Assembly (NCBI RefSeq): GCF_010015445.1 | Contig: NC_053123.1 | Span: 1,054,001-1,118,000 of the forward strand | Length of the DNA stretch: 64,000 bases | DNA from: Perca fluviatilis | Lineage: Eukaryota > Chordata > Actinopteri > Perciformes > Percidae | Reading direction: 5' to 3' | In this document: one piece after another, positions 23,536 to 39,916 of the stretch | Layout of the letters: the number at the start of each line of letters is the position of its first letter | How positions within the stretch are numbered: position 1 is the first letter of the stretch | Made by a program: the position numbers and the translations under genes | The notes under the pieces: model-generated | The model's database searches: none | What the model saw: the letters and a program-made list of their open reading frames with translations, nothing else | What the model was told of the DNA's origin: nothing

Positions 23536-23581
<46 letters not shown>
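23536..23581 (+). repeat. (CT)n microsatellite next to a LINE-tail-like phrase
   Basis: 46 bp of CT dinucleotides, followed by AATTCAAGTAGCTTTATTGCC, which resembles the reverse complement of a common fish retroposon 3' tail. Confidence 0.85.
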
Positions 23582-23587
<6 letters not shown>

Positions 23588-24069
23588 TTCAATTCAAGTA
23601 GCTTTATTGCCATGAATGTATCAAAACTATATTCTCAAATCATTGTGTAAAATTAATACAAGTAGCCTACAAATTCAAAAACAATATAATCATATCAAAA
23701 CCAATGTAACAGTAATTACAATAATAATAAAAAGTGTCAATGTGTTCGATGCCTAATGTGTGTGTGCGCCTGTGTGTGTGTGTCTCTGTCTGTGTGTGTG
23801 TGTTTATATAAAACTAGTTTTAACTACAGCAAAATGTCTGATAAAGTAGAACAATTATATAGACAAACACCAAAATAAACCTAAACTTCATACAATCAAC
23901 TTTAAATATAACCTCATAGGATCATATCTTAGAATTGTTTTAAAATGTCAGTAATTATTTAATTTGCATATTTAATCAAAAAGATATTGATATATAATGC
24001 TGCATCATGTATACAGTAATATATTTTACCCTCAGGAAAAGATTGGGAGTATATGACTATAAGAGTATA

Positions 24070-24105
<36 letters not shown>

Positions 24106-24892
24106 TTTATAGTTATATATATAGTTATATATAATGTTTACCCTTTTGAACCAGGTTTTTGTGAAATAAGCTCAAATAAGTAAACATACATGTGATGAAA
24201 AAAATTAAAATGTTGGTCACCGTTGCAATCTGATTAAAGCGGCGTATTGTAATAAACCTTAGTGGGTTTTTTCTTTTTTTAACTGTGGCCGTGAAAAACG
24301 TCCATAAATTACCTCAGTATTAACATTTACCAAGATACATTAATTGTCATTCTACTTCTCTGATTTGAGTGTTAATTTCCAAAATATTTTCTTCATTTTT
24401 TTTTTTTGAGGGATACTATATAATTTGGTAGTATATTAGTAGTTATTAGCCATTAAGCAGCTAAACCTCATAGACATAACACATGTCTGGGATTCTCACA
24501 CACATTTAAACAGTTACAGCATTGCTTTTATAGCGTTATTACTAATTCTTTTCTTTCTTTACGGTTGGGTTTGCGTCCTCTTGTACACTAGGCATCATGG
24601 GATTGGAATGCAATTTGTAGGATTTCTGTCAACTTAAGCCTCATAAATAATTGCGAATAGAAGCGTAGATATAAATACATGTATTGACGATTTACCGAGC
24701 TCTTGTTGCTTTGACCTGAAACAGAGGAATAGAGCATGGAATTGACACTGGAGTTTCTTTTGTGCACTGTACATGCTTTGCACTTGAATGTCGCCTTGCA
24801 TAAAACATATATTTTCGAGGCAAAGTAAAAACATTTTAGATTGGAAAAAAAGAAAGTTGATATCTGTGCTTTTCCCCCTGTGAGTGGAGATG

Positions 24893-24893
<1 letters not shown>
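23582..24893. other. unique noncoding stretch
   Basis: AT-rich, with a (TA)n run at about 24,075-24,100 and CT/GT-rich bits near 23,758-23,803. No gene was seen. Confidence 0.4.
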
Positions 24894-24944
<51 letters not shown>

Positions 24945-24970
24945 GATCACCGGCAGGTCATTCAGAGAGA

Positions 24971-25008
<38 letters not shown>
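24894..25008 (+). repeat. (GT)n and (GA)n microsatellites
   Basis: A pure (GT)n run at 24,894-24,941 and an almost pure (GA)n run at 24,965-25,008, separated by 23 bp. Confidence 0.95.
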
Positions 25009-25069
25009 CGGATGCAGCGTCTGAGAAATAGACGGGACACTGGAAATCACACTCACATGCACACAAATG

Positions 25070-25140
25070 CAGTGGTGGATGAAGTACTCAGATCCTTTAC
25101 TTAAGTTAAAGTACTAATACCACAATTCAGTTTCTACTGA

Positions 25141-25216
<76 letters not shown>

Positions 25217-25883
25217 TACTGCCTGTTGTCAATGACAGAGGGAGAAAGTATAGAACAAGAAAATGATATGAAATAAGAACTGAATAAAGATGATAAAGCA
25301 GGATAAATTGAGACAAAGTAAAATAATTAAAAATCCATGAAGTGTTGAGTGTATTGCACATACCTAACAAATTACAATCCGCCAATTTTAAACCCTTAAC
25401 CAATAAGAGGTTAGCAACTTAATTGCAGAGGGAATGAAAACATTGGATTAATACTTAATACTTGAGTAATATTCAAACTAAAAATGCTCCCATTGTAGAA
25501 AGAGTAAATGATCCAACCAGGTCGGTGTTTAATGGTCTAATCATCTCAGCTGGACTTGTAGGCCATTATATTGTTGGCTAGTTTGATTTAATTATAAATT
25601 AAACTAACATAAACTACATCTCTGCAAAAATCTTAATGTGTAAAGTAACTAGTAACTAAAGCTGTAACAGATGAATGTAGTGGAGTAACTATAGTAACTA
25701 GTAACTAAAGCTGGAACAGATGAATGTAGTGGAGTATAAAGTACAATATTTCTCTCTGAAATGTAGTGGAGTAGAAGTAGAAAGTGGCATGAAAAGAAAA
25801 GACTCAAGTAAAGAACAAGTACCTCAACATTTGGACTGAAGTACAGTAATTGAGTGAAAGTACTTAGTTACATTCCACCACTA
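25070..25883 (+). mobile_element. non-autonomous element, uninterrupted relative of the gypsy target repeat
   Basis: The left end CAGTGGTGGATGAAGTACTC and right end GTAC...CATTCCACCACT are inverted at the outer 9-10 bp. The element contains a (TA)n run at 25,143-25,214 and a tandem duplicate (GTAACTAGTAACTAAAGCTG...) at 25,645-25,735. Its 25,505-25,883 portion matches the sequence on both sides of the gypsy element. No target duplication is evident. The type is probably a DNA-transposon derivative, possibly hAT. Confidence 0.7.
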
Positions 25884-28157
25884 TCTCACCCCTTGATGTA
25901 TTTGGGTAACATTGCAGCAGCGAGGCTTTGGAAAGGGTTTGAAAGGACTGTGTAGCGAAAGGAAATGCACTTTCACTGTGGAATGCGTATAGTATAGCAT
26001 TTGAGCGAGAGAACAGCTCTGCCCTTTTCCATCACCGCTTTTAAGCCCACACTTGAATTGCAGGGCTGGAGAAGTATTTTCTTCTACACGGTCTGCGTGC
26101 CTTTCCATGTCCCGGCCTCGTACGGAGGAAAGTTCACACTTTGTACCAAAGACAGCCTCGAGGCTCCTGACCGTGTTGAGGGGAGAAGAAGGATTCAACT
26201 GGTGAACACCTTGGACTCCTTTAGATTGCCCCCCCCCCAGCGAGTCAGGGTTACAGTCTGAGTAAAGTGTTATAGGAGTTCTGATTGTGTGGAGTGTGGT
26301 GTGGAAGCAAAGCCAACAGCTTTCCATCCTCACGTAGAAATTCTCCAGGCACACAGTCGACTTTCAACATGCTCAGCAGCCAGTAATCTGAATCCAATGC
26401 AATCTAGTTGAATGTAATAGAATTGTACTATTCCACATGAGGGATATTTTAAGTCATAAAAAAATAAATAAAAATAAAGTGATGAATGATTTGTCTATTT
26501 TTACTAAATTGTATAAAAGTCACATGTAGATATATAATTCATCTTCGACGGTTAAGAGTCCTTTCTATCTCTTGTAGTGGAGAGTTGAAGTATATACATT
26601 TAAATGTTCAAATTATTTTTGATTGTAAACAAAACTTTAAATTCAAATATAAAAATTCAATGTCTCCATAAAAAAAAGCGTTTGAATGTGAATATTTAAA
26701 TATTTTTGAACTGAGCATTTTTGTGAAATTCACAATTCCATTCCACTGTGGGACACTACATAAAATCTGTTCAACCGCAATCATATTTTAATATTAATAT
26801 ACATTTCTCCACGTGAAGAGAATTGTATTTGTTTCATATTTAAATGCTTTCACAATTATAATTTTTTTATATTATTATAAAAAATATATTATTCTTTCAT
26901 TCATAAAAGTGTATAATTGAACTGTGTATTATAATTCAAATTTAAAATACTAAATTAAATTTCTCCATGGGAGTTGAACTGCGCACATTTTAATGTTTAC
27001 ACTTAAAATTAAAAATCTAATTCAGTGAATAAAAACCTTTACCAAACTTATATTCAAAAATGAATAAGGCTTATTTAATAAATGTCTCCATGTGAAGCGT
27101 CAATCTGCAGACATCTGAATGTTTAAATACTTTTTCAAGTTAAGTTGTATTCATTTATTCAAAATCTCTATCGAATGTCAAAGCAGCCAACATTGTGTTT
27201 TTGTTTCAATTTAAAATATGAAGTGCTTGCTTTATGAACTTTAGTCAGCTGTTCTGATACAAAATACGTGATCAATTGCTGCCTAGATTCAAACCTGTGC
27301 ATTTTTTACTCTAAGATGTCTTTTTTTTTAGGTAAATATGTCAAAACTTCCGGCATTTCAGACACCCCATGCCACGGATTAATAATGACGGGAACAATTA
27401 GTGGGGCCGATAGTGTGGTTGGATGTGTGGGCCGTGCCGAAGCGTCGGGGGTGAGGCTTTCAGCTCTAGCGCTTTTTCCCGGCGCCCGGTTTGTACGGTA
27501 GACGGCACACTCGCTCCACATTAGATCAGCAGAGGCCTAATGGCTGCTCCTGGATGTGACACAACTGTGGCAGTGTGTGGGCAGAGCTGACCGAACATTC
27601 ACCTCTCTGCAAAAAAAAAAAAGCTCTTTATTTATTTATTTCCACTCTCGGATTAAAACGTTTTTTTTTTTTTTGTGTGGAGCTAACCTACATAACAGCT
27701 TGGTGCAGCGGGCGAGCTCGGCGACCACGATGCAGATATGATAATGGCGGACGGGGGGCTCCCAAAACCGAAGACAATGGCTGCCCCAATCAGTCCCATC
27801 GGCCCATATCATTACCCAGATATCACACGGACCCTTGATTGAGCTGTATTGAGTTTAGCCACTGAAGCAAATCATGCTATATAATAACTTGGGTGCCCCA
27901 ATCCAAACTAAATGAGTTCCCTATCATAAACCGGGATGCCAGACACAATTGGAGTCATCTTTCGTTTCCTGCTTTGTTGATTTTAAGCGCTCGGTCAGGT
28001 TGTCTTTGGTTTGTTTTGAAATTTGGATTGCACTACAGCTGTGCAGATGTGACCACCAGCGTCATTCATACAGGCAGAATGCATAAGACTAATTGCTAAC
28101 TTGTACTGTCATTTATTCTGCTCTGAAAGGGTTTCATGTTGAAACGTTAACCTTATG
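25884..28157. other. unique noncoding stretch
   Basis: Mostly AT-rich. GC-richer blocks at 26,000-26,300, 27,340-27,560 and 27,700-27,860 lack convincing exons and could be conserved noncoding elements. No gene was recognised. Confidence 0.35.
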
Positions 28158-28475
28158 TTACACTCTAAAAAACATCTGTGTGTTAACAGTTATGTATGAC
28201 TGTATATTTTAACAGACATTGTCCATAGAACGTGATTCACAGTTGTGTATTTTTTATTTTTTTTTACATTTCGAATAGCATGATTTGTGCTCCGACAACT
28301 TTTAGCTGCCAAAGAGGGTTCTGGGATATTAAAGAAGTCCATGTTGTTTTTTTAGACGTTTGACGCTTTATTTTCAACATTTTGGGCGTTTTTTTTCCCC
28401 CGACGTATTTGTAGCTTTTTACGACCCCTTGTGACACTTCTTATGACGTTTTTGACACTCTTTACTAACCGAGCA
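28158..28475 (+). mobile_element. MITE family copy 1
   Basis: Starts near CACTCTAAAAAACATCTGTG. The segment 28,221-28,390 (CCATAGAACGTGATTCACAG, TTTGTGCTCCGACAACTTTT, ACATTTTGGGC) matches the reverse complement of 44,200-44,436. Ends are approximate. Confidence 0.6.
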
Positions 28476-29263
28476 GCTTTGTATGACAGAATTTAATACA
28501 GGCCTAACAGAAAATGTTCTGTATTTTAACTGTAGCTGCACACATCATTTCCAATTATTAATCACGGGGAAAAAACAGGGTAATGAGCTGATGTTATTTT
28601 TAGCTTTTTTGTTGAATTGTAAATGTCATACTTACACTTTATGTCCATACTTTGTTTTGTGTCAGAACTAGGAAAGTCTTTATTTGAAATGTGTCTGAAT
28701 AATCCCATAATGGATGAGCCGTGTAAAGCGGCCAGACACAAAAATGAATTATTCATTCATTTATTCATTAATGCTTATAGTTATGTGCTTTTGACAGAGC
28801 TATTTGTAGTGCGTTAATACAAGGCAAATACTAATGTAAGTGTAAGTGTAGTATTCACAGGAAGTCCACCTGTTTTATATACTGTATGTGGCTGGATGCA
28901 GGAGCAGTCAGGTGTACAGCAAGTTCATCTGAAATGTTTATGCCTTCAAAATCTTTGGAGAAAAAGTTGAATATTTTGAAAAAGTAGAATTACACATTTT
29001 ATATCACGTTTTATTATAGAATTTCGAATTTAGTAATCTTAAGGGGGTGTGATTTCAAATCACGCCACGGATACACACATTATATTTCACTAAGGGCATA
29101 ACATGGGGCATTTGGCCTCTCCAGTTGCCCTCCTAGTTTCAGTGTGTTTTAGGATGGGGAAGGTTGGGAGAATTAAGCAAAGCTTGTGTTTGGGGTTAGT
29201 ACTGTGCGTATATACTGTATATATAAATACATTTTATGTTTTATATATATATCCATGGGTGTA
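28476..29263. other. unique noncoding stretch
   Basis: AT-rich. No gene or bounded repeat was seen. Confidence 0.4.
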
Positions 29264-29283
29264 TGTATGGCATGCCATTTAGG

Positions 29284-29337
<54 letters not shown>

Positions 29338-30198
29338 TATTTATATATATATATGAAAGTCTGAATATTTTGAATGAACCTTGAATATATTGAACATTGA
29401 ATATATTGAATGAATGTCTGAATATATTGAATGAACCTTGAATATATATATGAAAGTCTGAATATATTGAATGAAAGTCTGAATATATTTAATGAAAGTC
29501 TGAATATATTGAATGAACCTTTAATATATATATGAAAGTCTGAATATTTTGAATGAACTTTGAATATTTTGAATGAACATTGAATATATTGAATGAATTT
29601 CTCCTTAATCCTAACCGAAGTGTGACACTATGAGCAAATCACAATAAATCTAGTGTCAGCAATTTTGAGCAATGAAGAGATTATTATGGCGAATGCATGT
29701 ACGGGCCAAAACACTGGTAACGGTAACTGTATCCAGTACTCTTCTCCCAATGAAGAAGTTTATTCACTTTTTCATCATGAAAGACTAAATGAAAGGAACC
29801 TCTCTGGTCAGGCAGGTCGCTTTCATCAGGCTCACTCAACACGCCTTTCATTCAATATATTCACTTTCATTCAATATATTCACTTTCATTCAATATATTC
29901 AGACTTTTATTCAATATATTCAGACGTTCATTCAATATATTCAGACTTTTATTCAATATATTCAGACGTTCATTCAATATATTCAGATTTTCATTCAATA
30001 TATTCAGACGTTCATTCAATATATTCAGATTTTCATTCAATATATTCAGACGTTCATTCAATATATTCAGATTTTCATTCAATATATTCAGACGTTCATT
30101 CAATATATTCAGATTTTCATTCAATATATTCAGACTTTCATTCAATATATTCAGGCTTTCATTCAATATATTCAGATTTCCATTCAATATATTCAGAC

Positions 30199-30282
<84 letters not shown>

Positions 30283-30396
30283 CAAGGTTCATTCAACATA
30301 TTCACTTTCATTCAATATATTCAAGGCAAGGTTCATTCAATATATTCAAACTTTACATATATATATATAATAATTTCCTAAACGGCATGCCATATG
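29264..30396. repeat. large inverted structure of opposed minisatellite arrays
   Basis: Outer arms pair: GTATGTATGGCATGCC then TTTAGGAAATTAT at 29,261-29,290, and the inverted form at 30,369-30,400. Inside lie (TA)n runs (29,287-29,352 and 30,203-30,281). The left array (about 29,353-29,602) has units of type TGAATATATTGAATGAAAGTC. The right array (about 29,848-30,205) has the reverse complement. About 245 bp of unique sequence lies in the middle. Long open frames rich in HSIYSD or NILNE are products of the 21-bp period (seven codons) and are not genes. Confidence 0.85.
29848..30205 (+). repeat. 21-bp minisatellite with a 42-bp higher-order unit
   Basis: About 17 units of TTCATTCAATATATTCAGACN. 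The first two are 19 bp and the rest 21 bp. Between about 29,900 and 30,120 the variants GACG and GA(C/T)TTT alternate strictly, giving five 42-bp dimers. Confidence 0.92.
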
Positions 30397-30553
30397 TATG
30401 TTATAAGAGATATATGTATTTGCAAACATTATTTGTAATCTTAAAACTATGCAAATACACAAATAGTTTCCTACAAAAATACTTCTACCCTAACCCACAT
30501 TTAGCACCAGTTGCTCCTGACTTTCCTTCTGTCCTATTTTAAATGTTTATACT

Positions 30554-30594
<41 letters not shown>

Positions 30595-33500
30595 CAAACA
30601 TCCTTCTTTTTTTCTTGTAATATATACTGTGTATATATACACGTTTAGCTGCTGTTACCTGCTGTCAAAATAAGGAGACATTTAATTACATATTATTCAC
30701 AGAAGTATGGTAATTATATATAATATATACATATAATTATTACACAATATAGCCCATATATAGAGATGACTTCTGGCTAGTTTGTTTTGGTTCGAAATAA
30801 GAGGCAGAGTCCGATTTGGTCCTGTACTCCTGCTAAATCGCTGGTCTAAGCTCATTTTACAGACCAACCTTGGTCTGTTTTTATTTCTGGACTTCCTTTA
30901 ATCACTGCTGTGTGCTTTGATTTCTCTTATGTGGTTTTATATAACGCCTATAGTTCTTCTGTCAGACTCCAAAGCCATCGCTGGTCTAGCACTTGTATTT
31001 ATCTGACAGCTACATAATGACAGGTGACTTTGCAGATTCATTAATTCATTAATTAATGTTCAATTTCATAAACAAAAGTTAAAAGACAACTACAATCATA
31101 CAACATAATGCAGATATGTTGAAACGGGACCCCCCTGGCAAGCTATTTGAAGCTTGTGTATCGGGGCCCAGACACTAGAAAAATAATACACATTATGAAT
31201 ACTATCATATTGTTTGGATAAAAAATGATATACCTCCGCTGATAAAATCTGTTGCCTCCTTAGATTAAACCAACCAACTGGTTTTAAAGTAGTTCAAATT
31301 AACTTCAGCTATCCAAACGTCAAAAAGTTGCTTACACATTCACTCATTAGTCATATTAATTGTATAAACACACACACATATATATATATATATTGTAAAA
31401 TAACAAACTATAAGGTGTCATTATTTTTCATACTCTGGGTTAGCTGATTATACATCTGTACTTCTATTTAACCCTCACCCTTTAGATTTTTAATGCAAGA
31501 CAGTTTTTCTTTACAATGTTGTTGTGGATTTTTGGATTGTAAGTTTGGGGCAAAAAATAGGCCTACATGATATTATACCCAAAGTAATAAATACAAAGTA
31601 TTCTTGGCCGTTTGTGTTGTGATGCGCTGCTCTGCTCACATTAAACACATAATTTTCATGCACGTTGTCATAGGGAAAAACTAGAGGATTAGGGCCACTT
31701 GTGAAAACTGTATTTGGGTCCTGAGTTGAATTCTGACTTTTCTTCCCAGAATTCTGACTTTATTCTTGGAATTCTGATTTTAAACTCAGAACTATGTATA
31801 ATATAATAATAATAATTCTCACTACAGACAGCACTACAAAATGGCAAAGTCATTACATAGTGACATACACTAGTTAGATACTATGGACCATTGAACCTTT
31901 TCAACATATCAACCCTTAGAAAAGTGGATGCAGGAGATCGTTACATGATCCTGTTTAAAACAATCTAAAATAAAAAACTATGAGAGTTGGAGCGGCCATT
32001 CTTTTTGCAGCAGAAAGCTGATGTAAGGCTTCTGTCTTTCCTGTCATCACACTCATGATGATGTCATCACCTTAAATACCGGTCCAAAATGGCGTGACAC
32101 CATTTTCTATTGCTGAGGAAACTATTGAAACGCCTTTACACTCTGCTCATAAAGATGAGCATATCTCAACTAACAAAAAAATTAACACGGTTCAAATAAC
32201 TTCTGTTGAGAAATATTTAGTTCATGTTTCGACATTTAGAAATCCTTTGGATCAATACGTTTTGTGTGCTTATTCAGTCAAATTTGATTAAAACACATTT
32301 ACATTTTTTATTCATGACACAATTTCACTGCTTTTTAAATTGTTATGGTTTATTGACTTACATAAGCATCTAGATTAGGTTGTACTGGTTTTAGGGATAT
32401 AAAGCATTTTAAGCTATCCAAGAAATTACAATACAATAAGCACAAATACCAATCTGGGCCCTGGCGGCCCTTTTCTGTTGCCGAGTTCAAAGGGTTAAAA
32501 CTAAAATTGTTAATGCAGAACGGAAGATGTGAGGACAATCATATATTGGACACGTGTTTTTTGTAAGTGAGAGAAACGCAGCACATAATGATGAGAGACG
32601 AACCCACCGTGGCCTGGTTTAGTTATTGCTGGACAGCATTAACGGGTGAAGGGTCAGCAGGGTGTGTCCCAGGCGGGGCTTTGGCCTCGGAGGTATTACC
32701 ACTCTAATGCTCTCAGGGGAGATGGAGCACGCACGGGGGGGGGGATAGGGACAGTTTTCAGTTTTCATACGGGACACACATGCCTCTATCCCACTTCTAC
32801 TTGTTTATGTGGGAAGAAAATAGTCCCTTGTGGGGAATCAGTACACCCTAAGATAGGGATCTTCAACGGGGGGTCCTCAGAGACATTGCAGGGGGGGGGC
32901 TCCAAATTATTGTTAACATTTTGAAAATGAATCCCAAATATTATGAGCAAATATAAATCTAATCTAATCCAAGCTAACTGGCCTATAGGTAAGGTAGCCA
33001 TCCATAGATCCAGTTCATCTTAAGGATTTCCTGTACTACATGTATGTTTAACATTGAAACAGGATTAATAAAAATCATGGCAACAATTTTTTACTGTAGC
33101 TACAAAGTCCGGTTAATAAGCTGCCAGTACTTTTTCTGTTAATTTACGGATTTATTACTTAGAGTGTAGCGTCTTATGTAGGACTGTGTGTTCTCATTGA
33201 TGGGCGCACTCAGTGTCCCAGTCAAACGCCACATGCAAATCCAGGACAAACGCAGATTACTCTATGAAGGACTTCAATAACTGGGTTTGTGTCCGGCGTC
33301 ATGGCGGAGAAAAACATTTTGTAGGAGATCAGGATTGGAGGAATGTACAGCACAGGTATTTTTCTGAGTATGTTTGAAGAGGCATAGGCATCACAGAATG
33401 GAATAAACTGCTTTAACAGGGTTTTTTCTCAATCTAGCCTATGTCTATCCATCTGACAACTTTTAAAACAATGCCACATAACTGTTATATATCTCATATA

Positions 33501-35410
33501 TGTGTGTGACAGGTTATTGTGATTGTTGGTTGCTCTATTTTGCATGTAGGGGTTTACACAATGAACATGTGTGTAGTTGCATTTGAGAGTAATATGATTC
33601 AGTAGCAAATGAATGCAAACTATTTTGATCTGCAATGCATTTGGTGCCAAAGCAATGTCTATAGTCATGTGAACAACTGACCTAATGTTTTTCTTTGATT
33701 AAGTTTATTTTGAAAATGTTAAAAATCTAAATAAAAGTTGAATAAGAACATGTGCATTTCAGTACAAGCAAGAAAACCAACAAAATAAAACCCTCAGCAA
33801 ACACATCTTTCACAATGATGGTAAATGATTCAAATAAAGACTTCCATGTTCAAAAAGGAGTTCAAAAATATTTCTGTCCCTACCCCCTTTTTCTACTTTA
33901 GTTATATACAAACTATTTAATTTGTCACTTATTTATACCTGTACACTTACACATACATGTAAATACAGGCACATATACACATGCATACCCATATACACAT
34001 TCATACACACATACATATACCCATTGTTGTTTTCTTTTACTTTTCTTTTCCATGTTATATCAAACCCAATCATAACCCATCCAAACTAGACATAATATAC
34101 AAGCCCAAGAACAATGCAGTAATGTTCATATAAATTAGTCATATAGTTTGACGAAGTTCAATAGTCATTCGACGATTGTGCCAAAGCGAGTGAGGAACAC
34201 TGAAATGAGTATGAAAGAGAGATAAATCAGTGATGTGAGAAGGTGTGAAAGCTTCCTGGCATCCTTCATCCCAACAGCTTCTCCAAAGCTGCAGGAAGAG
34301 TTCACGAGCAAAACTAAACTTCAGCGTGGCCGACATTTCGCCGTCTCATCATCCAGTAGACTGCCGGCCACGGCCGCCATGATGAACTCCGGATGAACCC
34401 GCCTGTATCTGTGGGAGCTGGGCAGATCGGGCCCTGTGATTGGACGAGGCAGCGCTCCAGATTACTGGAGCTGCCATGGCTGCCCCCGACGTGTCTGAAT
34501 AACGTAATCGCTCCGCAGGCTTTTTAATTATCCTAAAATATCTGATGTGTCCCGCTGCCTGCCAGGGTCTGGGAGATAAAAGGCCCCAAAAACAGGGGGC
34601 TTGTGTCTGGTTTTTGGTTCTTATTTTACAGTAAATTGTGTATAATCACATATATATATACTGTATATATTAATAAGATTAATCTATGTAGGGATCTTGG
34701 TTATAAAAGCTGTATTGTGTCTGTCCTATTTTAGATTATGGTGCAGGGGGTGGGGGGGTCAAACTAAAGTGACAGTGCTATGCACCGTTTTCTGCCTATT
34801 TTCTAGAATAGATTAATCAACATGCCTGATTACAGACTTATTTACCCAAACACATTTACCAAGAAAATGTTCTATTGGGATTTTTAAATTAATTATTATT
34901 AAATAATTTTTAATTATTCTTGGGCAAGTTGGCTTGCAGAATTATTTGGCAAGGCAAGTTTTTAATCCCGGGCACTATGTCACCCTTGAAAGGCGAATTA
35001 AAAGCACTTTTTGTTCTATATTGTCTTTTATACCCCAATCTGAGACACGGGCGTTTCCTTCAAATATCTGCAGAATGTCCTGATTAGTTGTTTTTTTCTG
35101 TCTGATGAATGAATGTCTGTTAACATAGTCTTTCACCACGCTTAGTTTGTGTTGGATGCATCATAGCGACAGCATGGGACTGTGCTTCATGTTTGATACG
35201 TTCAAAGGCATAGTCTGAGCCTTTAGATGTGCCCAAGTTATGTGTTCTAGCTGTAATGTCTAAGGACTTGGATTGTGTTTGGATTTGCTTTCACATTGTT
35301 TGACATGTATGGACGTGTGCTATATCTGTTCTCCCGGCTCCCTAAGTGTCATGCAAGCCCATGCAGGCACTTTTTTTTATTGCATGATAAAAAAAATAAG
35401 ATTCAAGATT
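30397..35410. other. unique noncoding stretch
   Basis: Includes (GT)n at about 30,562-30,590, TA runs near 31,377 and GC-richer blocks at 32,560-32,780 and 34,330-34,620. No gene, tRNA or rRNA was recognised. Confidence 0.35.
34330..34620. other. candidate conserved noncoding element
   Basis: A GC-rich, non-repetitive block in AT-rich surroundings containing GCCATGGC, TCTGAATAACGTAATCG and CTTTTTAATTATCC (homeobox-type core). Short frames exist but no domain is recognisable. Conservation cannot be judged from one sequence. Confidence 0.25.
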
Positions 35411-35417
35411 CAAAATC

Positions 35418-35418
35418 C

Positions 35419-35453
<35 letters not shown>

Positions 35454-35470
35454 CATTATTATTATTATTA
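35418..35470 (+). repeat. (ATT)n microsatellite
   Basis: About 17 TTA/ATT units with one C interruption. Confidence 0.95.
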
Positions 35471-35807
35471 GTATATATACACCACAATGGGGGAATTCAC
35501 ACTGTTGCAGCAGCGAGGGATAGAGGGGAAAGTACAAGACACATAAAAAAAACAACAACATAACAAATAAATATAAGTATAGAGAATAATTAGTAAAATG
35601 TATTGCACATGTCACATTTTTATTGCAAGGTATATCAGTCCTGGTGTGTGTGTGTGTGTGTGCGTGCATGCGTGTGTGTGTGTGTGTTTTGTCCATGTGG
35701 TCTACTGGGAGCAGTGAATATGTAATGACAATGACGATTGATATTGTTGATTGATTGATTGATTGTATGTTGTGTATATTCAATTCAAACTTTGTATAAT
35801 TCAAAAT

Positions 35808-36132
35808 TAAGGTGACCAGATTTCTGAAATAAAAAGCAGATATTGCATATAGACAATAACATTTTATATTTTAATGAGATAAATCTCTCATTAAAATATT
35901 CAATTATATATATCATTAAAATATTACAAATTTTTGTCTACATGCAATAAAAAAAATCCCGTTCCATGAATTTTGACAGAGCACAGTGCGATTGAGACAT
36001 CAACCGTAGGCTGTGTCTTTCTTGTAATGTAAAAATATTATTTTACTGTGTTTTGAACACCTTGTTATAAATTGGGACATTTCTACCAAAACCAGGGACT
36101 GTCCTGGAAAAAGAGAACATCTGGTCACCCTA
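35808..36132. mobile_element. hAT-like MITE (GGTGACCAGAT ends)
   Basis: The left end TAAGGTGACCAGATTTC and right end ACATCTGGTCACCCTA form inverted repeats of about 14 bp. The 8 bp outside (TTCAAAAT and TCACAAAT) are only partly alike, so the target duplication is decayed or the boundary is slightly off. There is no coding capacity. Confidence 0.75.
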
Positions 36133-36562
36133 TCACAAATGTAATTGTACAAATAAAACTAATTGTTTGTTATGGCACAGAAGTATGACCTAACCTCTGT
36201 CAGAAGTATAAATAAAGTAATGATGCACGAAAAAATAAATATGTCCCCTCTGCTTTTACATATGAACACTATATACAGTATGTACCCTTCTCTAAATAAT
36301 TAATTGTATTAGACAGAGATAATGTTGGGACCTGTATGATTTAATGCTTTCTTATTATATTTTTAATTACATAATTTTGATTTGTCAAATGTTACTCTCA
36401 TTTTGAAAAATTAAATTGAATATGTTTAATTTAATTTATTCAAATACATGAATATAAAAATTGAACCAATGACTTATTTAATATTTAAAACAATGTGTCC
36501 AGGAAAATTTTAAATGGGTAATTGGTAAATTTAATTATGAGATATGATTATTGAGACACAAA

Positions 36563-39367
<2,805 letters not shown>

Positions 39368-39916
39368 CAGGGATTCTCAATTGGTGGGTTGCGGACAGCT
39401 GGTCAATAAATAAATAAATCATATTTAATACGCATCTGATTTCGGAATTGTTTTGACGTGCGGCAGTCAGAGCCGTGCAGCAGTCTGCCACGGCAACCAT
39501 CATTTGACCAACGTTCACTTTAAGTTTGTGTTGATATCCGGAGGCAAGGTGGCGATGCGCAAACACGAGCCGGAATATTTCCAATTTGGATTTTCGTACA
39601 TTGAGGATAACATTAATATCTAATTCTGTGGCCTTATTTGCTTTGTGCAGTTTTGATATTTCATTCATTTTAGTCACTTCTGTCCATGCAGTAGTCACGT
39701 TCCTCCTCAGTTTCTTATTAATGTGCTCTGAAATGCACTTTGCGCATGTAAATGTGTGCCTATGTTTTTTTTTTTTTAAAGGTGACTTATGTGTGTTTTT
39801 GAAGGCTATTTTTGAAAAATGTATTTGCTTGGTTTGATATTCTTACAAAGTGGGTCACAAATTACTGACCTGGGGAAAATGTGGGTCACAGGGTGAGACC
39901 AGTTTTTGGACCCCTG
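39368..39916. mobile_element. hAT/Charlie-like non-autonomous element
   Basis: Starts CAGGGATTCTCAATTGG and ends TTTTTGGACCCCTG. These are typical ends of hAT elements of the Charlie type, with further GTGGGTCACA words internally (about 39,850 and 39,882). The flanking 8 bp are not an exact duplication. No transposase domain is recognisable in the interior. Confidence 0.65.

Noticed and set aside
25881..26354. A 157-codon minus-strand frame
   Set aside because: No domain is recognisable, the composition is unlike a conserved exon and no splice context is convincing.
29653..30381. A 242-codon frame with HSIYSD repeats
   Set aside because: Produced by a 21-bp minisatellite; neighbouring frames and the other strand are equally open.
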